Shown: piece by piece, positions 13,401 to 31,400 of the stretch
Layout: every line of letters starts with the position of its first letter
How positions within the stretch are numbered: position 1 is the stretch's first letter
NCBI RefSeq assembly: GCF_027942865.1
Contig: NC_134519.1
Location: 22,478,248-22,542,247, forward strand
From: Odontesthes bonariensis
Lineage: Eukaryota > Chordata > Actinopteri > Atheriniformes > Atherinopsidae
Length of the DNA: 64,000 nt
Direction of reading: 5' to 3'
Notes under the pieces: model-generated
The model's database searches: none
What the model saw: only the letters and a program-made list of their open reading frames with translations
What the model was told of the DNA's origin: nothing
Made by a program: the position numbers and the translations under genes

Positions 13401-13840
13401 CTTTATCAGCTTGCAGCATGCTTATAAAAGACTTTGTCCTTACTTCTGTATGCATCTTTGGTCTGACAAAGCAATCAGTGTAGCAGAAACAGGAACATTG
13501 TACTTCTCACTCTGCTTTGACAAGACAGTTGGCTTGTTAGGATACATTCAGCAAATGCATCTGCATCATGATGAATGAATCTGAGCACGATGAGATCTCC
13601 AACACTGGACCTGCAGCACAGACACTTTTGCAAATTTTAGTCGTGAATATATCAGCCGTGTGCTATCAGATCTCTCTTCAAAAGGGACAAATGTTAAACA
13701 AGCATTACTGTTGTTTCCATTCGTGTCCCATCATGACTGAGTGAAGCAACAGAAAGATTTGGATTACAAAACCGACATTAACACTATGTATTAGATGCAT
13801 AAAAAAGGCTGGACTCACCAATATGTTCAAGTTTTAATTT
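10480..13840. other. Intergenic region between cirbp and midn
   Basis: AT-rich, without a recognised gene. A segment around 10840-11005 (CGCCACCTTACAG, TGCCACCTACTGTTC) looks repeat-derived. A 138-codon frame at 12408-12824 has no recognisable family or coding signature. Confidence 0.45.
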
Positions 13841-13841
13841 T

Positions 13842-15009
13842 TTTATTTATTCTTTGCATATTTTCCTTCCTTTTTTAACTTTTTAATACTGGAACAGCAG
13901 ATCATTTAGAGGGGACACGTCTGCAGAGATCACACCCTCTTTATGTTGTACATTCAAGACAAGAACTGTTAAGGCATCTAAATTCAAATAGAAATAAGAA
14001 GCCACATTAAACACATACAAATAGAATTTTTTCAATGAGGACAAATAGATACAGTTATTACACACAGGGGGTGGGCAGCACCCTGCAACTGGTCCAAATA
14101 TTTGAATGACATCTTGGCCAAAAACAAGGCTCAAGAAAAGAGAGTTTGCACAGAACATATAAACTTGTTGGACAGCAACACCAAGTTCACAAGAGAGAAA
14201 GTCGGAGAAAACAAGACGTGTTTTTAGACTGTATCGTGCACATTTAAGATAGAAGTCTCGACATTTAAAACATTTAGAAGTCTTGGCGCTTAAATCAGAA
14301 ACCTAACCTTTACATACAGACCAAACCCTGCTCTTTTACTCACTAGCCGGCTGGAACGTGACCCTACATCACAGGGCTGAGAATAAATGTCTAAGGAAAA
14401 GTAAAGGAAAGGTAAAAAAAAAAGAAAAAAAGACAATGGACAATGTCTTTGGAGGGGTGATGGCCTACAGCACCATCTATAAGCTACATACAATGCAGTT
14501 CTTACATTCCTCTCCAAGCTGTTTCAGCCACCATTCACACCATGATCTTTGTGAGTTTCGGGTGAGGAAACACCCAAGACATTCTGAAGAAATATCCTGA
14601 AACTGTTAGCAGTTAAAGGAGATGGAGCCTCTTTCATGAGGTGAAACCTTTACAAGAACCAGAAGATAGGTCAGTTGCCTTCTGCAGACACTTTGGATTA
14701 CACAAAGAAACACACCAAAAGAGTTCTTTGACCAATCCCAGAGATGTATGACACAAAAACAGAAAGCTTCTCTGCGACACGGTGCTACATTGACCTCGGT
14801 TGTCACTGGAGGACAGACTCAGAGTCATGCTCAGTACTTTTATATTTCTGAAACGTCCACAGTGTAAATCACATCAAAAATAAAAGCATCACCTTGTTTT
14901 ATGACCCTGTGTGCTCCACAGATTTCTCTCCATGAAGTCAAAGGTCAGCTGTGGATTCAATGGTCACCCCTGCTCAGAAACGGGATTTTGTTTTTCCCCA
15001 CGAAGGCAA
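13842..15009 (-). other. midn: midn 3' UTR and poly(A) signal
   Basis: The stretch after the midn stop has no gene-like reading frame. Two overlapping minus-strand AATAAA signals occur at 13851-13842 (tttatttatt on the plus strand), fitting a 3' UTR of about 1.2 kb. The exact cleavage site is inferred. Confidence 0.5.
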
Positions 15010-20329
<5,320 letters not shown>

Positions 20330-20720
20330 TCACAATCACTGGTGATCTTTTTTTTCTTTTTTTCTAGAAAATCAGATTCGTCACGAGACTCGATTGAGGC
20401 GAGTTGCTACAGTGTTTTCCTTTTTAATCTTCCTCCCTTTTCATCCTCGACGTCATCCCAAGCGTCTTTAAAACTAAGAGAAACGGGTGACTCGAGCACA
20501 ACACAGTATGTCAAATCTCTGTGTCTGTACCAGAGGCAGCTTTACTCCAAGCGTAAAAACACCCCAGCACTGTCAGGGAAAGACCCGCCCACCGGCACAC
20601 GCGGCCAATCAGCGAGAGCCACAAGACTGTGAGCCTTGGTTGTCCAATCGGAAGGCTCCCCTTGCCATATGGCTCCACCCATGTTTGTGCTGGGCTCACC
20701 ATTCACAAGTGATGCAATCC
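20330..20720 (-). promoter_or_regulatory. midn: Probable midn promoter region with CRE-like site
   Basis: CpG-containing sequence immediately upstream of the midn ATG. A near-consensus cAMP-response motif (cgacgtca, one mismatch from TGACGTCA) lies at about 20448-20455, consistent with immediate-early regulation of midnolin, and CCATATGG occurs near 20666. No clear TATA box was seen. Assignment rests on position and a single short motif. Confidence 0.35.
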
Positions 20721-23700
20721 ACACAGCACAACATGTGTATGTGCAGGGTGTCATCATGTCACCGTGTGTATTTCATTGAAATTACAGTCCGTAATGTCTC
20801 ACAGGGGATAATTCAAGTTGTTCAGCGTTAACAACAAACAAACACTCTTATTTTGAGATGGGACCTCCTATGACGGTTCTGATTCCCCTTCTGTACACCA
20901 AGAGGATCTCTTCTATAATACTTTTAAAGGGTTTTAAAGGATCTGGAATCTTATTTTAGTGCCTTCATTTTTTTTGTCACTCTATAAATGGACAAAGACA
21001 AAAATCACGCACTAATATTGCTCTGCAAGGTAAAAAGGACTTTGATCTTTGACACTATACCTTGTAGAGATCAGTTCCACGTCTCTTTGGTGAACTACGC
21101 ACAGTAACCGAAATTTTGGCTGACCAAATCTTTGCACGTCATATTATACAAAACATTTGAGTATCTGGAAGTCCTTATTGCCAACATGTACAGAAAGCTA
21201 TAATAATACCAAACTGTGGCATTTCCCGAGTGTGTGTTGAAAAGTTTGAATTATAAGTCAATCAATTCTTTCTTTCATTTACACGGTCACATAGGCCTGA
21301 CCCCGTGTGCATTGGGCTCATAGAAAGGAGTCACCTTGTGGATGCTCACATTCATCTATGATTTCTGTACGATTTCACATTTCAGTCTTTGGCAGGAGAT
21401 GCTCACAGAGAGCACCTATCCTTTCATTCTGCGGCCCATCACATCTTCGGCTGCTTGGTATTCTTGTCCAGCCTCTGGTCCACAGCAGGATCTCGGGCTC
21501 CACCTGTCACATGACGCACAGTGCAGGGGAACGGCTTGGAGTAAAACATGACGTAGGAAGCTGGCGAGGGCAGAGAGATGCAGCTAATATGTGTCTCCTC
21601 ACGGTGGCTAAAAATAGCTGGACCAACAACACCCCCACTTTGTAGCCTGCGTCACTCCACTGTCACGTGACCCACCTCACCCCACACCCTCGTTCCCCTC
21701 ACTCCCGAATGCAGACTGGTTGTGTTTGTCTCATTGTGTCCCCTCTGTCTGAAAACCTCTGCAGTGTGTGAGATTCTGCTTTATGGTTCTTCTCTGTCGT
21801 TCCTTTGTTTGGCTGTTTCATTTCTTTCCTGCCCTATTTTCTTTATTTTCTCTGAGAGCTAACATCCCATAAAGGTCAGTGCAGCAGAAATACGAGGGAT
21901 CTCTTTGAAACCTTGATAACATGAACATCTAATCATCTAAATCCCAAATATCTTTCAATGTTTGTTGAACTCTACTGGAATTCACAAGGAATCCCTCCCT
22001 GACCTTTCCTCAGTCTTTCCTCTTTATAAATGACTCAACGCAGCGAGTTGCCCGGCGATACTTTGATGGAAATCCTTTCCTCCCTGAGCTTTTCGCTGCT
22101 TTACATTCTTCGAGCCTCAGCGAGAACAATTCCACAGGATGTCCTGCTCTCCGGAGCATGCACAGACGCAGCTCTGACGTCAACCACCCAGCAACACACA
22201 AACACACTGCACTCATCTTCTCCTTCACATTCCTCCCACCCCTGCACAGCCCCTCCTGGCATCATTTCCCAGATGTTTCAATTCTGTGGTATGTGGCACC
22301 TTAGACATCCTGAAAATTCCAGGAGAAAGATATTGTATGTGTGGAATTCAGTCATGATTATTTAATGTAGATTCTCATTAAATGAGAAATGAGTCATGTC
22401 TCCTTCTGATCTCAAATTTATTGATAAGATTAGATTGTTTCAGCTACAGCTTTTGCAACTCATTAGATTTCACTTGGAAATACATTTAAAAGACATCATA
22501 TCAACAGCAATAAAACAAAGCTATTAAAATCTCCCTGAGGGACACCAGATTAACTCATTCAGGGTCACATGAATGATCTCATTTCAAAAGCGGATTTTCA
22601 GAGTTCATCCACTCACTGAATTCTCGAACAGAGAAAGCCACACAAAGAAACGTGTGCTTTAGAGTTCCTTATAGATGCACCCACAGTTACACAGCCAGGC
22701 AAGCCATCAGCACCTGAGGTATTTTCATTCATTCATCGTATGAATATCATATGAACAAATTGGAAAAAAATGATCAAGTCTGACACATTTAGTTTGTTAA
22801 AAATACAGAAGGGGTGGGACCCCAATCACTTCATATGAGAACATACATTAGATGTCACAATGATGGTTGAAGATTAAATAGTAGAATGCCTCACTTTCAG
22901 CATTTGATATGTTTTCTACCATCTGTAATGAGATTAGATTGGATGAGATTTTGAAATGATTGCATTCTGTTTAGATTAGCATTTTACAGTGTCCAAACTT
23001 TTTTGGAATTGATTTGAAACTTATGCACACATATGTTAAGGCTTACACTGAACTTCTTTTTTACTGATGAGCCTTTGGAGAGAAGCAAACAGACGTTTTT
23101 CTTTCTTCTCAAGCTCGAGACTTCCCCATATTACAGTTTTGCAAAGGTCACTTACATGTGGCGCCTCACAAGAATTTAATGACTGTCTGTCTCTGATACC
23201 AAGAACAAGAATTCCTCTAGTCTAATTTTAGGAGAGAGACTGCCACATATGGAGCATCTTGTCCTCAGACAGTGACGTATACAGAGGAATGTACAATACA
23301 CATGTGGCTTCAGTGTGCATAAATAGGCTCTGGCCAAATATCCCAGAAAATTTTGGAACAGCTTAGCGGGTCATAACAGGGGAGTCTGTCAGTATCTCGG
23401 TTTGCCACATGCATTGGTTCGAAACAACTTTTATAAGCATTAGACTTGTGTTCTCTCACTCTCAGCAAAACTACTTCATGAGGAAAAGATTACGGAATGA
23501 AATAAAGTGAATCTTTTTAGAGTCTGCCCATGTAAGATAACCAAACACTGCTCTCCTTTCTGTGGTGCAGTCCAGCCATCGGGTTTACACCTAAACAAGA
23601 CAAAACGTGACACTTAAATATTCACCAAAGGGAGGAGTGCTGTTAGGATTGGGAATACATTGCACTATGAAACATGCTTTTTTCCCCCCTTTTTTTTTGT

Positions 23701-23790
23701 CCTCAGCATATATTTGAGCCTCTAAAGGTGTCCGCTGGCAGGAGTTGATTGCTCACCAGATTGCAAACAGGAGCTGGCCCAAACTCTTCT

Positions 23791-23860
23791 GTGCATCTAA
23801 CTCAGTATCATCAGCTTGCATCTGAAAACCTGCAGCACTGAGGGAGTCTGGCAAATAAAA
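23791..23860 (+). repeat. Direct repeat copy 1 (~70 bp) upstream of cbarp
   Basis: GTGCATCTAACTCAGTATCA through GGCAAATAAAA recurs with about eight differences at 24289-24357. See the matching copy. No terminal inverted repeats are visible. Confidence 0.8.
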
Positions 23861-24288
23861 ATAGAATGATCCGGGAGAAGTGATCCTTTTATCTGGGCCT
23901 CATAGACATGTAGCGAGTGATCAAAAGTGTTCCAGAAATGAGCTGTAATGTAAGATTGATTTCCTCAGAAGACATGATGACCAAAACCTTTTTAGAGAAG
24001 AAATAAGATGAATCAACAAACTTGGTGCTGCATTTTACTGTATTAAATTATCTAGTGAATAACTAGATTTAGGTCATTTAGTTGCTCTGAACTAATTCCC
24101 ATGTGTTGCTATTTCTGTCAGTCAGTCTGTCCCAAAGTTTTCACTTGACATTTTTGCACAGAAGCTGAAAATAGTTTGTTCAGATGTTGAATTATCATTA
24201 TAAATTAAGTATCATGTAGACACAGAGGAGTCCACTTTCCATATTCTGAAGTCGCTCCGCTGAGGGAGTTGACTTACTATTCTATGAT

Positions 24289-24357
24289 GTGCATCTATTT
24301 CAGTATCATCCGCTTGCATCTGAAAACCTGCAGCACCGATGGAGTCAGGCAAACAAA
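24289..24357 (+). repeat. Direct repeat copy 2 (~70 bp) upstream of cbarp
   Basis: Second copy of the 23791-23860 word, containing CTTGCATCTGAAAACCTGCA in both. The copies are about 500 bases apart in the same orientation. Confidence 0.8.
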
Positions 24358-25342
24358 AGGTAAGTGAGACAGGGAAAGATAACCTGTAGAAATCTTGTTT
24401 GTACTTTTTTAGGAAAAATCTTTAGTCACTATTAACAACAACAGTGCTACGGAGGTAACATATTTACAGTCAGTGCTAAAAACGTTTCCACAAAGATGTC
24501 ATTATAGATGGATCATAAAACATAATAACAGGAGGTTAAATTAGATCAGAACGTTCAAGGCTGCATCCTGGAAGTGACACTTGAGCCTCTTTGATATAAA
24601 CGGTGCTGCTTGTGCAGCTCAGTACATCACTCAGAGTGCACAGCGCAGAGGCTGAGACTGCAAATTATGTTTCTGGATACAAATGAAGCTGAAAAATTGT
24701 ATGATGCAAATTCATAGGGCGCAAACAAAATAATCTAAATGGGACAATAAAACCATTCAAACTGTAATTACCATTTACAATCCTAAAGTTTGTTACGTTA
24801 GTGTGTTTATCAACAATCAGTGAGACCAATGAACAAACCTGGTGGTGTGTCTGGAGTGTGTGTTCATGATCATATCCGTGTGTTCACACACACTGACATG
24901 ATCATTCATCAAGAAAAACAGGGTCAGAGCAGCATGTGAAATGCTCTCACAGCAGCTGTAAATTCTTCTTATTATGTTGTAACTTTGATGAAGAATAGCA
25001 AAACAGACTGGATCTGACTTGGGAAACCTCCATGCAGAACCTCTGGGCTGTCTTTAGCTGGAGAACAACAGAGCAATGCTGCCACCACGTGGATAAGTCT
25101 GAGATTACAAAAGCGTTTACCGCACCCGCCCGTCTGTCCGTGCATCAATCTCCCTACAAGGATAAAAAGGCAGATCACAGTAAACTGAAAATATTCAAAC
25201 ATATCTGTATTGGTTATGTTGGCCTACATTTCTAAGCCGATGCCAATAACAGTTTGATAACTGATCCACCTTTTCTGTCAGCTTCTGTCATTCATGAGCG
25301 ACTGAATGAAGGCGGATTTTCTCCTCCATCTCACATCATCAC

Positions 25343-25383
25343 AACCACCACCACCACCACCACCACCACCATCATCATCATCA
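25343..25383. repeat. (CCA)n/(CAT)n trinucleotide run
   Basis: Compound CCA then TCA repeat just upstream of the candidate cbarp first exon. Confidence 0.95.
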
Positions 25384-25439
25384 GCACTGGTCACGTGGCA
25401 CATTGGGAGCGGGCGGTGGGTGTGTCTAATCGCGTGTAG

Positions 25440-25964
25440 TTCATTCATAACTACAGTCTTTATTTGAAGCCCAAATTAAAGTATGCAGACGGGGCAGGCT
25501 GCCTGTGGACCGCTTCAAACTGAGTCTACAACCGGGTGAGTCACATTTTTTAACCCGAGTGGATAACCTGAGTAGTTCGCACGGGTCTTCAAGCGTGCTC
25601 ACGGCACAGCTTACTGTGGTACTATTTATTATGTAAGGTATGGGATAGGTGACAGAGCAGAGTCTAGAAAATCGCAGCATGGGATTTATTGGGAAGTGTT
25701 TGACGCTCAGGGACCGGAGCACCCCTCGGTCCGGCACATGAAGGCTCCTGTGTGACCAGTCGTGATTTATAACCTCGCAGGGTGAGAGCAGGCGACGCAG
25801 AGACATGGGGCAGCCCTGATCGGCGGACTTTCGAAGGAGACAAGAAGATGCTGCTGATGCTGAGGCTGAGGCTGCCGCTGCCGAGCGCCGCCGGCTGCAG
25901 CGGATCGCTGTAGTCACTCTGCACAGAGAGGATAGAAGCTCCTTCAACACCGCCCGTATAGACC
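25440..25964 (+). promoter_or_regulatory. cbarp: Candidate cbarp promoter and non-coding first exon
   Basis: A GC-rich segment ends at a good donor (GACC before GTAAGA at 25965). The next compatible acceptor is CTGCAG at 28411-28416, directly before the exon holding the cbarp ATG, so this looks like a 5' UTR exon. It contains a 21-codon upstream reading frame, 25848-25913, Leu/Pro-rich and starting MLLMLRLRLPLP. No TATA box is obvious. The link to cbarp is inferred from position and splice motifs. Confidence 0.45.
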
Positions 25965-28440
25965 GTAAGACACAGCACATCTGGGGCACTTCGTCACACA
26001 CTCACACGTCTGGGTGATATGCAGTAATCCCCCTCACCACCTTCCTCCATCTCCTACTGATGATATTTAAAACGATGAAGACACCATCAGCATCAATGAA
26101 GTGCCATGAACTTATGTTGAAAGTGTGTCTGTTTGAGACGCCTCAGTCATTTTTCTAAGTGATAAACTGATGTGCAAATATAACATGCCATTAAACCCAT
26201 GGACACCAACAGGAGCAGGCATGCACACTTGAAATATTTTCCGACCTGTGCTTTGAATTTTTAATTTGATTTAATGCCCATAAAATAATGACAAAAAATG
26301 TGATATTATTATACAGTACCATTATTGCTGCTGTTATATCAATAGCAATTGTGGAATATTTGGAATATCTTAGATAAAAGAAAAAAGATAGGACTAACAT
26401 ACTGTGGGACATATTTTAATCTCTGCAAATGTCATGCATTCTGCAAATCACCGGGTTTGGACATTTATTTTTACGTTAGTGGATTTAACTTCGATGCTCT
26501 AAGAAACTTGGTTTGACTGTCACGATTAAGTCTAGCTGAGGTTCACTGTCTGTTCTGATAAAAAAAAAAAATAGATAAAAAAAAAATCCCAAAAAGCTCA
26601 ATAAATCATGGAATTCATCAATAGACATTTATGAATGCAATTCTGTGATAATGTTATTCCGGACTGCTTTTGACTAAAATTGTGTCTGCTAATGTGTTAG
26701 AGAGCGCATACAAATCAAATAAAAGCAGACAGGCTCTAAAATCCCAGTATTTTCATTGACAATCTGTTCTGTTACTTTGTAATCAGAGGAAGAGTGAAAC
26801 CCCTGCACACAAACAAATGTTGGGACAAAATGACCCACTGGCACTGACTGTGTGTAAAGCTTCAATGAAGATGATTCAACAGAACAAGGATTCACATGCA
26901 TGTGCAGTGGTGTGTGTGATTTTTCTTTCTATTCAGAGCTTCGGCCGCATCATCATTACCTTGAGCTGCTGGTTTGTCTGAGATATTACATAAAATATGA
27001 CTCTCACAGCGAGGGAATGTGCAGCGGCGTTAGCAGCATGAGAGAGGAATACAATCATGGACTGATGTTACACAAGCTGCTCTGCTGTTTCATATGCGTT
27101 ACTGCAGAATGCTCACTTTAGAGATGGAGCTGGGAGATTATAGTGCCATAATAGTGCCAAAAATCTTTGTACAAAGAGGAGTCTAATGCACAGGAATCAA
27201 CCCAGAGAACAGTTAAAGTGAGGTTTTGGGTATGTTAAAGGGGCATTACACCTAACTGACATAAGAAGACCAGCTGATCACTCAGTGGTTGTATAGGCTT
27301 TAACAACATTTTTATAATCTTTTCTTTAGCGCCGATGGGAGCTTTTTACAGCCTCAAAAGCCAGAGATGTATAATCTGATGTCAAAACTGCATAAGAGAG
27401 CTTGCATCATAAACTGGGCATTTGACGTGTGTGGAGTTTTAACACATGTGAAAGTCAAAGCTAAAATTCTGGATATCTTAGCCTTGGCAGCATCAAACAC
27501 TGCAGCTGGGATTTTAAATATATATTGAACTCTTAAAGCCATATATTATGTTTCATCTACCTTTTTTTTTTTCTTTCATGAGTCATTTCTTAGCAGTTAA
27601 GCAAAATAAGCTGCTGCTGAGGATGTTAAAACCCAGAAACATAAGATTTCAGGGTCTGTGCCAGACAAATCACTTGCTGTGTTTGACACCTATACTCACA
27701 CCTATACTGCTACTTGTCTGTAATTTATCTAAATAACTTCTGCCAAGTGCTTAGTTTAGCACATCAAGCAAACATCCAACACTGAATGAGCAGCTGAGTC
27801 CTTTACGGCAATTTTTACCAAACAGAGCAGACTGTGCCTATTGGGGGGTTGCCTTAAAGGAACTAAAACAGAGAATTTCAGACTAAAAGGGATAAAAGGT
27901 GCTGCATTAATCTATTAATTTAGAAAAGCAAGGGTTGTTTTTATTTGAATTTTTGCACATTCAAATATGTAAACCCATTTTTGTACACTGGAAAAAATGA
28001 TCATTTTTCAAATGAAAATAATATGGGATCTTTAAAACAGCTGAGAACTAGTGTTTTGGTTTGAGCTCTTATTTCTGTTGTGGAACATTACACATTTAAT
28101 GAGATGGTTAGTATTTACAGCACCTGATGGAATATCAAAAATACACTACAGTACCCCTGTTTATCATTGTGCAGGAACATGTTACCCAGTAAAATTGGAT
28201 GTGTTCACATTGTTGTCAGGAACAGAGCAGTGACCATGTCTTAAAAAACGAATTAGTGAGTTCAGTTGCGGTCTTTTGATTGCATTTGTTGACTAAGAGA
28301 GAAACTGAGTTCCATGTTATTCACCAAATCATTTTCACTTTGAATTTGCTGGATCCAACACAGAAGTGCTATTGATGCCGAGCTGTCTGACTCTTCACTT
28401 TCCTCATCCTCTGCAGGGCTCACTCACATTGACCTGGACC

Positions 28441-31400
28441 ATGAGCAATGATCTGCCTGTTCTGACAAGTCTGACTGAGAACTCCACTGTGAGTAGTGAT
28501 ATGAATCCTCACTCTATCAACACATACTGTCCACACCTTCAGCTGGTGTCTGTAGTCTGGTTCATGCCGGCTCTGCTTGAAGAATGTTTCACAACTCTGA
28601 ATGATGACTGTGAATGATACTGTTCAACCAAAATGGGAAGCCCAAGAAAATGCATGTTGAGATAACAACACAATGTGCCAGTCGTAAGCGTTATAGATTG
28701 AGAGATGATGGTAATCAGCATGATCAGTAGCCAAAGAAGGGCTGATTTTAAAAACAAAAAAAGGACTGATTGTGCGGCTGGTTGTGATTATCAGTCAGTT
28801 AAAGCTGTCTGTGCCGTTTGCCTCTACAGACTGTGTTGGAAACATGGCCTGAAGATCAGTGAGAGGCTTCGCTGCTCCGGCTGATTGATGGTGCTGTTCT
28901 TCTTGTTTGGCTGAGCTTGTAAAAACAGCGGATTTTTTTTTTAAGTCCCAAACGCTCTGATGCTCATACATGTGTTACTGTGGTATATCAGACACACATA
29001 CATACAGCCTCCAAGATCTACTTTGTGTCTCAAGTGGCTTCAGCTTAATGTAGCCGCTACTGCGGCATCTATGAATATGAAATATATACGATTTCTGTTC
29101 GACAGGGTGCTCAGTTTGACTCATTCAGGCCTGAAGCGGGTTTGAGGCTGAGTGAAAAAAAAAAGCCTCTTTTCAGCTATGTGAAAACACTCATTTTCAG
29201 ACTTGTCTGATTTTACAAGCAGGAAACGACAGCCTTTTCTGTTCAGCAGCACGCTCACCTCCATGTAGTGACTTGCTGCACTTAAATGTAACGTGTGATT
29301 GAAGCTGACACAGACTGATTGATGTCACAAAGTTGGTGGCCTTTCAGAAGATGCTTTTGATTAACTCTAAAAGCAGAGTCACCATGAAATCTGCAGTTTT
29401 TGATTCTTCCCTATGAACTGATTGAGGGCTGTCTACAGTTGCAACTCTTTTTATTCTTGCTTTTCTCTGCTGTATGTTGGATTAAAAAGGATATTTTAGG
29501 AGTTTGGCATTTTCGGGGCATACAAACAGACAGACGGGCTCCAGTATGCTTCTGGTCTTTGCAGCTCCTATTGAAGTCATTATATAAAAAAAAGTTGGTT
29601 TGTGCTCCAGGGGGAGCTTCTGCACTTTTGCTTCTGCTCTAAAGCTTTTTTTGCAAAGATTCTCATTAACATCTTCATAACACCAAATCCAATTAATAAA
29701 TATTCCATCTGTGATGGTGTAAATATTCCAATTATTTGACCACCCCGTTCTGAAACTGGCATCGGAAGAGGAGCCAGGAAAGTCTTATGTGGGGATTGCT
29801 CATGTGCATCGGCATCCTCCTCCTCCTCCTCCTCCGATTTCCATTTTTAGCCTGTGGAGGCCTCATTTCCCTCTCATTGAGAAGAGCTGAGAAATTGAAT
29901 TAAGGGTCTCGATGACGTTTCGATTAGCATCCCCAGCCGCGCTCAGCCCAGACTGAGAGTATTTATCAGAAGAGAGCAGTCGTAGTTGTCAATGCGAGTG
30001 TGTGAGTGAGCAGACAGGACGTAAATGACTGTGCATCTGGGTAAAAGTCCCTGTGAGGATGCAGGGACTTAAGAGAGTGTTTGAGCGTTAATTCCACTCA
30101 TTAAATATTACAGCACTTAGCTATCAGTGTAATGCCACCAAGAGATTCTTCTCTGCCCACTGCGAAGCTCGGAGAGAGAGAGAGAAAAAACAGTCCCAGC
30201 AGAATGAAATGCAGCCACTGCGTTCTCAGCAGCAAAACATGACGACAGAGATATGTCGGCTTGTGCCTTGTTAAAGGAGAGAGTTATGAGCTGCACCAAT
30301 GCCATGCGAATACAAGGAAAGGAAATTAAATTGATGCTCTGCAAGCCAAGCATAAGAGGGCACAGACAGGATCAGGGTTAGATTGAGAAAGCTGGTGTTT
30401 GTGCTGAAATAGTTGATATTCAGATAAAAAGATAGGGCTTTTTCCATATTTTGTGTAATTTTTCCAACTTTTACAATTTTTCATGATCCATCAATCAGTG
30501 TTTGAGTGTAGATTTTTTTTACTTGCTGCTGGGAATAAAGGTTTGGCAGCATATTTGGTTGTTTAACGTAACTGTTTTATCAAAAATATCCACAGAAAAA
30601 GAAAGCAGGTCAGAAACAGAAAACCAGAGCTCTGCCCCATCCCACGCACAGCTGGTAACAGGATTACAATGTGTAATTTAGTAAAACCTCTGCCCTGACA
30701 GACTCAAGTGTAGTTCACTCATTGTGCGGATAGACTGGGAGTCCAGCGACTCCAGCGTTCAGTGTCGCCCCCGTTAAAGATTTGAGCGGTGACTTCCTGG
30801 CACATATTTACTTCTCATGGGCAACTATTTTCTTCTCTCTTTTAGAGTTAGTTTGAAAATCAACAGCTCACGGTAAATGTTAAGGTTCACTCAAAACAGG
30901 AAGCGCACAATCGATACAGAGATTATTCACACGAATACTTCTCATCTTTCTTTAAAACAAAAATCTTTGGTTTGCACATGAACATACATAGATAATAAAA
31001 TCACTCTCACCCTTAAATTGTTTTGATCCCTTAGGTGACACTTTACAACGTATCAGTTTTGCTCTACATAACTGGAATACAATCATATTTACAGAAAGGT
31101 TGGGATCTTGTGTAAAATATAAATGAGAACTGAATTCAAGGATGTGCAAAGCATCTAACTCTGAACTGATGTTGTAAAATATATAGATCTACATTTTGTC
31201 ATTGGGATAAAGGCAACAAAAGTTGAATGTGTCACAGTTAATTAGATTAATTAGCAAATAGGCAACAGGTCAGTATCATGACTGGGTACAAACAGAGCAT
31301 TCCAGAGAGGACATGAAGATGAACAGGGGTTCCTCACTCTGTGTGGACAAACAGTGAAACTGGAAAGAATTTTGTCATCTACAGTAAATATTGTTATAAT

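Larger units (their letters stand above)
20720..25430. other. Divergent intergenic region midn/cbarp
   Basis: About 4.7 kb without a recognised gene. It contains a MEF2-like CTAAAAATAG near 21606, the paired 70 bp direct repeats at 23.8 and 24.3 kb, and the CCA run at 25.34 kb. Likely holds enhancers of midn and cbarp, but that is inference. Confidence 0.4.

Noticed and set aside
22970-23030. Possible Tc1 end (tttttttggaatt) upstream of cbarp
   Set aside because: Too short and without a partner end.
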